Of a stretch of DNA of 13,641 nucleotides, positions 1 to 7,394 are shown one piece after another. The stretch is from Acidobacteriota bacterium (GTDB lineage Bacteria > Acidobacteriota > Terriglobia > UBA7540), in NCBI GenBank assembly GCA_021827245.1, contig JAKAWN010000156.1:1-13641 (forward strand). The letters are read 5' to 3'. Position 1 is the stretch's first letter, and every line of letters starts with the position of its first letter. The notes below the pieces were generated by a model that was not told the DNA's origin, ran no database searches, and saw nothing but the letters and a program-made list of their open reading frames with translations. Made by a program: the position numbers and the translations under genes.

Positions 1-8
1 GGCTCCGG

Positions 9-968
9 ATGAGTAGCCCCGTCAGGCGTCAGGCAATCATAATCGCCAACTCTGTTGCACCTCAGTTGACTCAGCCGGCGTTCAGAGGAGGTGTCGTGCT
101 GCGCACGGCACAGCAAATTGGTCGCGCGCTTGAGCACCTTCCTGGGGACTATCCTTTTGATGTTGACTTGGTGGTGGATATGACTGCCGCGAAGGCAAGA
201 AGCAGAGTTGCAAGGGGCTCTGAGGATTGTGCCAAGTCCCGCGGGCTGCTTCTGGTTTATTATTTTGGGCATGCGCGGTTGCAGGGCGATGACGTTGCGT
301 TCGCGCACCCCTCCGGGAAGAAAGGAGATCGAGATTTCCTCCCTTTCGAACAACTCCTGACAGCGATAAGTTACGGAGGAGCCACAAAGGTATTGATAAT
401 CCTCGATTGCTGCTATGCCGGCGCGGGGGCCTTCGCGCTGGCGCGACGGGATTTCAGGTATTGCCTGATGGCCTGCACAACCGACAGCAGTCGAGCATGG
501 TACAACGACAATATCGAACGCCCGCCCATCGGGTATTTCACAGAATCAATCTTGGATGGACTTTCGAACCAGGAGGCAGCAGTCTCTGCGACAAACGACT
601 CCATAAACGTCATGACCCTTTTCAGGTTCGCACAGCGCATCACGAAGGAGAAGACCGATGGGCGTCAGGACGCCTTGTTGATAGGAACATTGGATGAAAC
701 GCTTACAGAGTATAGTCCAGTACCAGTCATAATCTCGGGCGTCACAACTGACGCGCCTGCCAAGAGTGGGTCCGCAATAGCGCCTGGAGAGACCGGGTGT
801 GCCTTGGCAAGAGACTGTTCCAGCAGGTCACGGAGGTCGAACTGCTCGCAGATTCTTGCTGCACCACGCTTCCGCCACCAGTGGCTCCGACCAGATTTTC
901 GGAAGTTAGCCGAAATCTGCTTCGAAAGCGCCGGGTGCGCGCTGCGGAGCCAATTGACACTCTTATAG
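9..968 (+). CDS. Caspase-like (peptidase C14) protein, 3' end probably replaced
   Basis: The first ~225 residues look like a prokaryotic caspase-fold cysteine peptidase. The N-terminal strand is RRQAIIIANS. The catalytic His is H88 in the motif VYYFGHA, and the catalytic Cys is C135 in ILDCCYAGAG, the usual DCCxSG-type motif. The family takes part in regulated proteolysis and often in suicide-type defence, but no partner or effector domain is visible here. From about residue 245 (near position 740) the protein loses caspase character and becomes Arg/Ser/Cys-rich. That stretch is antisense to tniQ and is probably a shadow reading, so the authentic gene may end or be truncated around 720-770. 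The ATG is only 8 nt from the window edge, so no ribosome-binding site can be judged and an upstream extension is possible. It is convergent with tniQ. It could be cargo of the Tn7-like element or a flanking gene. Family call good; true 3' end unknown. Confidence 0.75.
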   Translation: MSSPVRRQAIIIANSVAPQLTQPAFRGGVVLRTAQQIGRALEHLPGDYPFDVDLVVDMTAAKARSRVARGSEDCAKSRGLLLVYYFGHARLQGDDVAFAHPSGKKGDRDFLPFEQLLTAISYGGATKVLIILDCCYAGAGAFALARRDFRYCLMACTTDSSRAWYNDNIERPPIGYFTESILDGLSNQEAAVSATNDSINVMTLFRFAQRITKEKTDGRQDALLIGTLDETLTEYSPVPVIISGVTTDAPAKSGSAIAPGETGCALARDCSSRSRRSNCSQILAAPRFRHQWLRPDFRKLAEICFESAGCALRSQLTLL

Positions 969-2050
969 TTCAGTCGTCGGGCAACCGCGGACAAAGGAGG
1001 GGGAGGCTGCTCATGGGTAGCCTCCTGAAGGGCAAGAAGCACTTGCTGGCGGGTTCGGGATAAAGGAACACTCCGATCTCTGCGACTCCTTAGAACGACT
1101 TCTTTCCCTTGCTCCCAATGGGCGCCAGCGCCGCAGGGGTCGTTCACCAAGAAGGCCGTTGAGGGGATTCCCATCTTATGGCAAATCCGAAGGAGCGTGC
1201 CCATTTCCGGCAAAGCCCGACCCTCCAATACGCGCACAATGCCGGGTTTCGCGATCTGAGAAGTTTGGGTGAAAGCGAGTACGTTCCCCTCGGCCGTTGC
1301 CTCCACGCAAGCTCTAAAGTTCGCTTTGAATACGGCACCGGGCGAGTTCAATTGTGGACCGGTGGCCAACAAGTCAGCGACTGCTTGGCTGAACCAGAGC
1401 GTCGCATTCGTCTGGATTTCGTTACGGACCCGGGCAGCCGATTCAGAGGTACCGCCGCGGCCCAGCCATCCCAGGCATTTAGAGCAGTGGCCCGGCCGCG
1501 CGTAGGGGCCCAGCGGCGTCATGCGCTCGCCACAATGTGGGCAGACTTCCTCCAAAGGTTGCCCATGCCGCGGGCAAATCGTAACCAGCCTGATGGCCCA
1601 CAAAAGGGGCTCGTAAACAATATCGCCCGTGCGTTTCCAATCTTCATAGCAGGCTGCGCACCAAGCGTGGGTGCGGCGGAATAATCGCCCACTGGAGAAA
1701 ACCCCTTCAAGCGGCAACAGTGTGAGGAACCGGAGGTTTGTCTGGAGTGTGACTCTTTCCAGAGCCGCGACCCATCGCTTAGCGGTCTCTCCCCAGCCGT
1801 TGGCCGCACGTACCAGCCCCTTAAAACAGTAGGAAGGCTTTGCCGTTGGGTCACGCGGCACGAACGCCCCGAAAGGCCGCGCCGGTTTTGCTCCCAACAC
1901 TGAAAGTTCGCGCTCCACCAGGTTACCCGCCGACACCGCGTGAGCATCGGCGAGCCGGCTTACGTATCCGGTAAGGCTTTCCACGAATGACGTGCCGAGT
2001 CCTATCGGCCTCAGCGAATATAGCCGGCTGCGGGGCGGCATGTCGGCCAT
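665..2050 (-). CDS. tniQ: TniQ/TnsD-family transposition target-selection protein
   Basis: TniQ/TnsD proteins recruit the transposase to its target through TnsC. The N-terminal TniQ domain begins PPRSRLYSLRPIGLGTSFVESLTGYVSRLADAH. It is followed by paired zinc-binding motifs: CAAC at about residues 131-134, CPRH with a downstream CPHC at about 159-173, and CSKC at about 189-192. The C-terminal half carries an HTH-like stretch (LSAVARRLNYKS). The open frame extends upstream to 2170, but that part overlaps tnsC by ~100 nt and looks non-native. The ATGs at 2050 or 2041 fit the family N-terminus better, and AGGA lies 8 nt before the 2041 ATG. It is third in the minus-strand tnsAB-tnsC-tniQ operon. 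The last ~35 residues (about 665-770) lie antisense to the caspase gene and do not resemble TniQ, so the C-terminus is probably truncated or replaced. Confidence 0.85.
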   Translation of the reverse strand: MADMPPRSRLYSLRPIGLGTSFVESLTGYVSRLADAHAVSAGNLVERELSVLGAKPARPFGAFVPRDPTAKPSYCFKGLVRAANGWGETAKRWVAALERVTLQTNLRFLTLLPLEGVFSSGRLFRRTHAWCAACYEDWKRTGDIVYEPLLWAIRLVTICPRHGQPLEEVCPHCGERMTPLGPYARPGHCSKCLGWLGRGGTSESAARVRNEIQTNATLWFSQAVADLLATGPQLNSPGAVFKANFRACVEATAEGNVLAFTQTSQIAKPGIVRVLEGRALPEMGTLLRICHKMGIPSTAFLVNDPCGAGAHWEQGKEVVLRSRRDRSVPLSRTRQQVLLALQEATHEQPPPPLSAVARRLNYKSVNWLRSAHPALSKQISANFRKSGRSHWWRKRGAARICEQFDLRDLLEQSLAKAHPVSPGAIADPLLAGASVVTPEIMTGTGLYSVSVSSNVPINKAS

Positions 2051-2066
2051 CCTGCAATCCCAGGAA

Positions 2067-3269
2067 TCAAATAGGCGCAGCGGTGGCATAGCTGATCTCG
2101 GGGCGAGCGATGGCATCACGCATGGGCCGCCGTTGGCCCGGTTTCCTGTGTCGCTTCCGCGGATTCGCAAGTTCGATCTCGCACGCTGCCCGGCCGACAG
2201 CCGATACCTCCCGCCTACGTTCCTGAGCGCTCAGGCCGAGTCGAGTTCGCAGGCGTCTGCGTTCCTCGGCACTTTCGCACAGCCTGACTTCTCCCTCCGC
2301 CGCTTCAGCCAACATCTTGTCGCACTGGGAGACAGTCAGCGCGTGCGCCTGCAAGTCTCTGAAAGTTAGGACGCCGCTGTTTTGTCTGGACAGGCCGGTG
2401 AGTGCTCTCATCAGCCAGTCTTTCAGCACGCCTACGCAGCCGATGCTCCGCTCGTAAAGATATTCCCACTCCTTCACCAGTTCGGGCGGCTCCGAGAGGG
2501 GAAGCTGCTGCTCGAACGAGCGTAAGACGGTCAGGAAGGCTTTGCGATCCTCAGGGTCATCGGCTCGATAGCGTGGAAAGTGGATGTCGACACTCCGGCG
2601 GCTCAGTTGTGCACTCAAATTCCGGAAGGCCAGCAGCCCGTACGTGCCCAGCAGGACGTGAACCGTCCCGGTGCAGTTGGCAATGGACTTGATTACATCC
2701 AGTTGGTCTGAAAGCCGGCGTGGCGAGCCCACGCTCGCCAGATGCTGCGCTTCGTCAAGCATAACCGCTACGGGTCGCCGGAAACAAAGCGCCCTTTCCA
2801 CCGCATAGCGGTATTGCAATCCCGCCGCTTTCGCGTTCGGCATGAACCGAACAGCCCGACTGCCGATGTGAATTGAAGTGCCCGGCTCCAGTTTGTGGTC
2901 GAGCAAAGGCTCATCCATCTGCACCAACAGCCTGCGAAAGTGATCGCGCCAACCAAAAGCCCCGGATTCCGGCGCAATGCACTCCACACTCACCACTGGA
3001 AATCGGCCCGGATCAGCCCGGAGGTCCGCCGACAACTCGTTTATGAGGAGCTGCTCGATCCTCAAACGCAGCGTGGTTTTACCCACTCCAGTTGGTCCTA
3101 AAACCAGAATCAACGAGTTCGGCGCGCTTTCATGAATCGCACCCAGAAGGGTGTCCCGAGCGGCCACCAGCCACGGATGGGCCATGGTATAACCCTTGAA
3201 GTATTCGAGCCTCGCTGCCCAAGGCTGACTGAGAAGTTCACGCGGAAATCCGGTGGGAGGTGCGTCCAT
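2067..3269 (-). CDS. tnsC: TnsC/TniB-type AAA+ transposition regulator ATPase
   Basis: This is a 400-residue AAA+ ATPase. The Walker A motif is GPTGVGKTT (residues 58-66) and Walker B is VAVMLDEAQH (167-176, with D172 and E173). The order HPWL...Walker A...LDEAQHL...LLGTYGLL matches the TniB/TnsC family, which assembles on DNA and links TniQ-marked target sites to the TnsB transposase. The ATG shares one base with the tnsAB stop (TGATG) and has GGAG 7 nt upstream, which argues for translational coupling. The C-terminus is strongly basic (RKRHRKPGQRR), consistent with DNA or partner contact. It looks intact, but it depends on a tnsAB gene that is split upstream, so its expression may be reduced by IS4 polarity. 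Confidence 0.92.
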   Translation of the reverse strand: MDAPPTGFPRELLSQPWAARLEYFKGYTMAHPWLVAARDTLLGAIHESAPNSLILVLGPTGVGKTTLRLRIEQLLINELSADLRADPGRFPVVSVECIAPESGAFGWRDHFRRLLVQMDEPLLDHKLEPGTSIHIGSRAVRFMPNAKAAGLQYRYAVERALCFRRPVAVMLDEAQHLASVGSPRRLSDQLDVIKSIANCTGTVHVLLGTYGLLAFRNLSAQLSRRSVDIHFPRYRADDPEDRKAFLTVLRSFEQQLPLSEPPELVKEWEYLYERSIGCVGVLKDWLMRALTGLSRQNSGVLTFRDLQAHALTVSQCDKMLAEAAEGEVRLCESAEERRRLRTRLGLSAQERRREVSAVGRAACEIELANPRKRHRKPGQRRPMRDAIARPEISYATAAPI

Positions 3270-5656
3270 CAGAATTCTCCGTAGACTTCGTTAACCACAA
3301 GCTCGTCGCTCGGTCGGCTGTCAGTTTCGGCAGCCAGCTTCTCGCGGTCATGGGTGATGGTGGGGCATCCTTTGATTTCTGGTCCATTCGTAAGCGTCAG
3401 CCGAATCTCTCTGCTTTCCAGGTCGCTTAGCCGTTGGGTCAGCAGAGCCTCTTCGGCTTCGACTGACTGCAAGAATTCAGCCAAGTGCCGGGCGGTGACA
3501 GCAAAGACGGCGGAATGGTTGTGGTAACGCTGGCGCAACTCTTGGGTAGCCAGCATCACCTCCCGCTCGGAGCGGCCCTTCAAAACGGCGTAGTGTTCGG
3601 AGTGGCACTGGACCCACTGCTTGTGCACGAAGGCATAAGCGATCCCGGCATCAAAAGGGTCGAACCGCACTGCGACCTGCCGCTTCTGCACCTCTGGATC
3701 CCGGAAGGCCTCGCACCAGTAGTACACATGATGGACCTTTACGCCCTTGCCGATTACGACTTTCGCCGTCCCTTTGGTTGTTGTAGGCATGGTGAACATC
3801 AAAAAGTTTTCATCATAGGGAATCATTCGATGTCGACGCTCACCGGTCTCGGCCAATCGGGTGAGAAAAGCCTCCCTTGGACTCCGCCCGAGGGCGGGGT
3901 GGTCAGTGGTGTCATAAACCTCGTACAAATATTCGCAGAGCCTCTCATGTAGTGCGGCAAGCGGCCACGTCGCAAGGGCCTTGGGGTTCACGGACTTCGT
4001 CACCTGTCGGACGTTCCGCATAATCTGGGTGTTCCCTCGCAAGTTATAAATGAACCGCGTGTTGTTCACCCCCAAAAAGCGTTCGAGGACCGACCCAAAC
4101 CGCCCCTTTGCTTTGGGCCTCTTCTTTTTGGTGGATTGGTAGTGGGCCAACATTGTTTCAAAGTAGGTGCTTTCAAAGTCGGCCCCTCCGTCGACGACCA
4201 CGATCTGCGGCAAGCGCTGGTAGCGGCGCACGCCTTCACGCAAAACCATCATGCACGAGCGATAGCTCGGCCGATCAAACGTGAGGTACACGGCCAGGAT
4301 CCGGCGGCTGTAAGCATCGGTCAGAAGCGTCATCCAAGGGCGACCCAACACTCGCCGTGTGCGCGAGCAAATGACCTCCACGTCCAACTGGGTGTGGTCG
4401 ATATGGCCGATTTCAAAGGGGCGATCTCCGTGCCGTGGCGTCGTCAGATCAAGTTCAAAATAGAACGGCTCCAGTGCATAAGCGCTGCGGCGGCCTTGCC
4501 GTTTTAGTCTCTGGCGATAGGGGTCTCGCTGGCCGGCGGCAACCGTAAAGGTCTTATAACTGGGCGCTACTATGCCCTTTCCCTCGCAGGAGAGCTTCAG
4601 CTTGACCCAGGACGCGTACAACGTCTTCTGTTTTTTCGTCTCATAATCTTGCTCGAGGACTTCCGCCATTTCGCGTCGCGATGCCTCGGGTAACTTGGAA
4701 GTGCGGTTGCCTCTCATCCCAAGGTTCGGTAACAAGCCCAGATATCCACTTCCAGAACTCATTTCGGCCTGCCGGTACACGGCAACCCAACGGTAAAAGG
4801 TGCGGAGAGGCACGTCGGTCGTCGCCGGAAGACATCCGTCGTGCAGATAGCGGTCTATAAATCCGAAACGGTGATTGGCAATTCGCAGGTCATTTTTGCT
4901 GGCTCTGGATAATCGTTCAAGGATCCTCGATTCGGAGGCCCTCTTGAGATCACCCACGGTCAATTCGATCCTCTTTTGAGCGACCAAAGCTTCAAACGCC
5001 GCCAACGGCAACTCAACTAACCTCTGATCTTCTGAGAGCAGGCCTATCGAGGTGCTTCCCACATTAGCCACCTTCCAGAGGGGGCCGTCCCACGTCACGG
5101 TGTCCCCACACTGAAGCGCGGCGGGAGAGATGAGTTGGGGGCTTTCGGAACTACAAGGTCTGGCTGCTGAAGCGGCTTCTGCGGACGAGTAGACTTCGAC
5201 CTGTGAAGGGTCGGCAAGGGCGGCTGTGTGGAGATTCACGTAGAGGATGTTCGCCGCAATCATGCCGAAGATCTCGTCCGCCGACACGGTCTCTTTGGTT
5301 GCTTGCAAGAGTTCATCGAGTCGGAGGCCTGCCACGGCTGAGACATAAGCGCATGCGGTTTCACGGCTGCTTACTGGGATGGTTGATGGATCAGCGCGCA
5401 GGTAGTCGTCTAGGAACTGAATATTCCGCTGGAATGTCCAATCGATTTCCGCCGAAGATCGAACACGGTAGTACAGCCCCAGCGGCTCTGCGTAGGCCCT
5501 GCCAGGGGGGCAATCCCAACCAGCGCGCTCTTTTGGGCGATAGCGGTTCGGGTTCCCGGCTGTTAGCCGCTGAAGTTCTTCTTCTGTCTTCCATTCCTCC
5601 CACCCCGCCTCACAATCACGCATGACAAAGAAGTCGGGAGTGTGCCATATCCCCAT
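3269..5656 (-). CDS. tnsAB: TnsA-TnsB fusion transposase, C-terminal part (gene split by IS4 element)
   Basis: This large fragment holds the second half of a TnsA nuclease domain and all of TnsB. Residues 1-30 contain HTPDFF (D8) and GWEEWKTEEEL (E21-W22-K23), which match the Asp and the (Q/E)-x-Lys of the TnsA restriction-like active site. Further on there is an HTH-rich region, an rve/DDE integrase core with D420 (GHIDHTQ), D489 (VVVDGG) and E525 (GSVLERF), and a Mu-type C-terminal domain (about 620-690). TnsB binds the transposon ends and joins 3' ends to the target. The ATG at 5656 is an internal Met lying in the IS target duplication and is not the native start. Codon-by-codon, the frame continues directly into the piece at 7002-7337 once the IS is removed. 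In the split state the only upstream SD-like sequence (GGGAG) is 1 nt from the ATG, so initiation is probably poor. Confidence 0.9.
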   Translation of the reverse strand: MGIWHTPDFFVMRDCEAGWEEWKTEEELQRLTAGNPNRYRPKERAGWDCPPGRAYAEPLGLYYRVRSSAEIDWTFQRNIQFLDDYLRADPSTIPVSSRETACAYVSAVAGLRLDELLQATKETVSADEIFGMIAANILYVNLHTAALADPSQVEVYSSAEAASAARPCSSESPQLISPAALQCGDTVTWDGPLWKVANVGSTSIGLLSEDQRLVELPLAAFEALVAQKRIELTVGDLKRASESRILERLSRASKNDLRIANHRFGFIDRYLHDGCLPATTDVPLRTFYRWVAVYRQAEMSSGSGYLGLLPNLGMRGNRTSKLPEASRREMAEVLEQDYETKKQKTLYASWVKLKLSCEGKGIVAPSYKTFTVAAGQRDPYRQRLKRQGRRSAYALEPFYFELDLTTPRHGDRPFEIGHIDHTQLDVEVICSRTRRVLGRPWMTLLTDAYSRRILAVYLTFDRPSYRSCMMVLREGVRRYQRLPQIVVVDGGADFESTYFETMLAHYQSTKKKRPKAKGRFGSVLERFLGVNNTRFIYNLRGNTQIMRNVRQVTKSVNPKALATWPLAALHERLCEYLYEVYDTTDHPALGRSPREAFLTRLAETGERRHRMIPYDENFLMFTMPTTTKGTAKVVIGKGVKVHHVYYWCEAFRDPEVQKRQVAVRFDPFDAGIAYAFVHKQWVQCHSEHYAVLKGRSEREVMLATQELRQRYHNHSAVFAVTARHLAEFLQSVEAEEALLTQRLSDLESREIRLTLTNGPEIKGCPTITHDREKLAAETDSRPSDELVVNEVYGEF

Positions 5657-5661
5657 GCTCC
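5651..5661. repeat. Target-site duplication of the IS4 element, left copy
   Basis: CCCCATGCTCC lies immediately before the left inverted repeat and is repeated exactly at 7002-7012 after the right one. Eleven bp is within the usual 10-13 bp range for IS4-family insertions. It marks a simple insertion into tnsAB. Confidence 0.95.
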
Positions 5662-5678
5662 CATAAGCGCTAACTTAA
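5662..5678 (+). repeat. IS4 left terminal inverted repeat
   Basis: CATAAGCGCTAACTTAA is the perfect reverse complement of 6985-7001. Beyond 17 bp the two ends diverge. Confidence 0.95.
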
Positions 5679-5717
5679 TGCTTGTTTGGTTATAGGCCGT
5701 GGCGTACACTGGTCGGC

Positions 5718-6830
5718 ATGGAAAATGCCTTGGAAGAGAACTGGCGGGTTATTCGAAGCCTTTTGCCGGAGGGTTGGGAGGAGCGGGCCCGGGCCTGCGG
5801 GGCGGTGGCGCGATTGCGAGGCTTTGCTTCGTCGGAGGCGTTGCTGCGGACTCTGCTGCTGCATGTGGCGCGGGGTTATTCTCTTCGCGAGACGGTGGTG
5901 CAGGCCAAAGCCGCAGGTCTGGCGGAAGTTTCGGATGTGGCGCTGCTGAAGCGTTTGCGCAAGGCTGAGACGTGGCTGCGAGAGCTCTGTTTAAACTTGC
6001 TGCAGGAGAATCAGGTGCGGGTGGCCAGTGGGGAAGCAGGCCAGGTCCTGCGCCTGGTGGATGCCACGGTGGTCAAGGAACCGGGCCCCACGGGCAGCCT
6101 CTGGAGGCTTCACTACAGTTTGCAGATTCCCGGTCTGGGGTGTGATTTTTTCGCCTTGACGCCCACGGCCGGGGCAGGAGTGGGGGAATCGTTTTTGCGG
6201 TTTCCGGTGTCAGCGGGTGATTACGTTTTAGGGGACGCGGGCTACTGCACGCCGGCCGGGATGGAACACTTGAGCTACCAGGGAGCTTATGGGTTAGTGC
6301 GGTGGAATAGCGGGAGTCTGCCACTGGAGTCGCGGCGGGGAGCGCGATGGGATCCGCTGTCCCGCTTGGGCTCTTTGACCGATGTGGGGCGGGTAGGGGA
6401 GTGGCCGGTTTGGGTTTCGGGACCGACGCGGCGAATTCAAGGACGCCTCTGCGCCCTGCGTAAAAGCGAGACGTGCATCCTTCAAGCCCATCGGCGGCTG
6501 CGGCGCAGGGCCCACAAGACCGGCAAGCGGCTGCAACCGGCCACGTTGGAGTATGCCAAGTACGTGGTGGTCTTCACGACCTTCCCTGGCCAGGAATTCA
6601 CGGCTTCGGAAATCCTTCAGTGCTACCGGGTGCGCTGGCAGATCGAGTTGGTATTCAAGCGGCTGAAATCGCTGGCGCAATTGGGCCACCTGCCGAAATA
6701 CGACGAGTCCAGTTCCCGGGCCTGGTTGTACGGAAAGATGCTGGTGGCTCTGCTCACGCAGAAACTGGTCCGGATCGGTCGGGCGATTTCCCCCTGGGGC
6801 TACCTGCTGGCCGAGACGGAATCGGAGTGA
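5718..6830 (+). CDS. IS4-family DDE transposase (ends early by frame change)
   Basis: This is a 370-residue DDE transposase of the IS4 family. The catalytic residues are D115 in LRLVDATVV, D173 in YVLGDAGYC and E310 in the YREK signature (Y303, R306, E310, K317: YRVRWQIELVFKRLK). The frame is open from a TTG at 5682, but the ATG at 5718 is preferred because earlier codons fall just inside the terminal repeat. The stop at 6828-6830 follows LLAETESE. The next frame then runs open to 6993 and encodes a plausible C-terminal tail (see the adjacent entry), so the full protein would be about 425 residues. A 1-nt indel or a +1 ribosomal frameshift at GAG-TGA would join them. The DDE core is complete. 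Confidence 0.92.
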   Translation: MENALEENWRVIRSLLPEGWEERARACGAVARLRGFASSEALLRTLLLHVARGYSLRETVVQAKAAGLAEVSDVALLKRLRKAETWLRELCLNLLQENQVRVASGEAGQVLRLVDATVVKEPGPTGSLWRLHYSLQIPGLGCDFFALTPTAGAGVGESFLRFPVSAGDYVLGDAGYCTPAGMEHLSYQGAYGLVRWNSGSLPLESRRGARWDPLSRLGSLTDVGRVGEWPVWVSGPTRRIQGRLCALRKSETCILQAHRRLRRRAHKTGKRLQPATLEYAKYVVVFTTFPGQEFTASEILQCYRVRWQIELVFKRLKSLAQLGHLPKYDESSSRAWLYGKMLVALLTQKLVRIGRAISPWGYLLAETESE

Positions 6831-6993
6831 ATGGCGAGAGTTTGGCTTCGCACTTCACCAGTTACAACAGGCGATTGAGCCCCGGTTAGCGCTCAAGGAG
6901 ACCCTCGACCATTGGAATGCAATCTCCGCTGCCTTGGCCGAACCCGACTGCCGGAGAATACCTCAGTTACTCCAGTTTAATAACTTAAGTTAG
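6829..6993 (+). pseudogene. Out-of-frame C-terminal tail of the IS4 transposase
   Basis: Read in the +1 frame from the transposase stop, this stretch encodes EWREFGFALHQLQQAIEP, then about 36 further residues, and stops at TAG (6991-6993) inside the right inverted repeat. A WRE-type start followed by a helical tail fits the end of IS4-family transposases. It has no start codon of its own in a sensible place, so it is either the remnant of a frameshift mutation or reached by +1 frameshifting. Confidence 0.65.
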
Positions 6994-7001
6994 CGCTTAT
7001 G
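6985..7001 (-). repeat. IS4 right terminal inverted repeat
   Basis: TTAAGTTAGCGCTTATG is the perfect reverse complement of 5662-5678. Confidence 0.95.
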
Positions 7002-7337
7002 CCCCATGCTCCTTCCTGTGGGACTTTCGTAAGTCAGCTTGATCGGCGGAGGCTGATCGAAAAACTCCAGTACCGAAGCGTCGTGCTCCATCTCGTAAAT
7101 ACCTGCCAATTCGACGCGATGACTCTCGAACTGAATGGTGGCCCCCATTTTCTTACTGGGATAACGGCCGCAGACGTTCGAGGAACCGCCTCCCACGCGA
7201 CGGGAGGGACTCGACGACCGAATCTGACGGATCAGGGAACGCGTGGACTCTGGAAGGCCGAGTCGGTCGAACCACGAAATCAGATCGTTAGGTCCAAACA
7301 CAGTCGCCACCCACTTATCCTCGAAATGTGGGCGCAC
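6990..7337 (-). pseudogene. tnsAB: TnsA-TnsB fusion, N-terminal fragment cut off by IS4
   Basis: The fragment is a GTG-started 115-residue reading frame, the last 3 codons of which (HKR) come from the IS terminus. Residues 1-112 are the front of a TnsA-type nuclease domain: NVCGRYPSKKMGATIQFESHRVELAGIYEMEHDASVLEFFDQPPPIKLTY. The pattern ExxxxYxxExDxxVxxFxxQP is the TnsA signature around its catalytic Glu (E76 is the likely residue). Only a GTG at 7337 lies between the upstream in-frame TAG (7347-7349) and the conserved region, apart from a GTG at codon 9. After RSMG the native gene continues at 5650 as IWHTPDFF, giving ~905 residues when joined to the 3269-5656 piece. Alone it lacks the catalytic Asp and the ExK, so it should be inactive. 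Confidence 0.9.
7002..7012. repeat. Target-site duplication of the IS4 element, right copy
   Basis: CCCCATGCTCC is identical to 5651-5661. On the minus strand it encodes the R/S-M-G junction of TnsAB. Confidence 0.95.
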
Positions 7338-7355
7338 CTCTTCGCTCTATATCGT

Positions 7356-7368
7356 CGCCAGAATGGCG
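7356..7368 (-). promoter_or_regulatory. Small hairpin in the tnsAB 5' leader
   Basis: CGCCA-GAA-TGGCG is a perfect 5-bp stem with a 3-nt loop between the DUF6788-like gene and the tnsAB start. No T-run follows, so it is not a clear terminator. It might affect processing or translation, but it could equally be chance. Confidence 0.25.
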
Positions 7369-7394
7369 TCATGCTGATCGGGTACAACCAGCTC

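Larger units (their letters stand above)
5662..7001 (+). mobile_element. IS4-family insertion sequence, complete, inserted in tnsAB
   Basis: This is a 1,340-bp element bounded by 17-bp perfect terminal inverted repeats (CATAAGCGCTAACTTAA at 5662-5678, its complement at 6985-7001) and flanked by an 11-bp direct repeat. It contains one transposase gene, whose DDE residues and Y-(2)-R-(3)-E-(6)-K signature identify the IS4 family. Its transcription runs opposite to the interrupted tnsAB gene. Perfect termini and a perfect duplication suggest a fairly recent insertion. The transposase appears to carry a frame change near its 3' end, so present activity is uncertain. Confidence 0.95.
665..7337 (-). 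mobile_element. Tn7-like transposition module (tnsAB-tnsC-tniQ), damaged
   Basis: The three transposition genes lie head to tail on the minus strand with overlapping or nearly touching ends, the standard Tn7-like core. I could not identify convincing transposon ends: no pair of TGT...ACA termini with repeated ~20-bp TnsB sites and a matching 5-bp duplication was found on either side. The listed range covers only the genes. The right side is broken by IS4, and the left side probably ends abruptly in the caspase gene. No CRISPR effector or array accompanies the TniQ, so this is not a visible CRISPR-associated transposon. Confidence 0.8.

Noticed and set aside
407..697. Open frames antisense to or overlapping the caspase gene (407-697 +, 413-643 -, 82-387 -)
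   Set aside because: Their compositions are Arg/Ser/Gly-rich, with no domain motif, and they lie wholly within a gene with clear catalytic motifs.
2051..2170. Longer N-terminus of TniQ starting at 2170
   Set aside because: It would overlap tnsC by more than 100 nt, and the extra residues look like a shadow of tnsC. The TniQ family normally starts close to the PPRSRLY motif.
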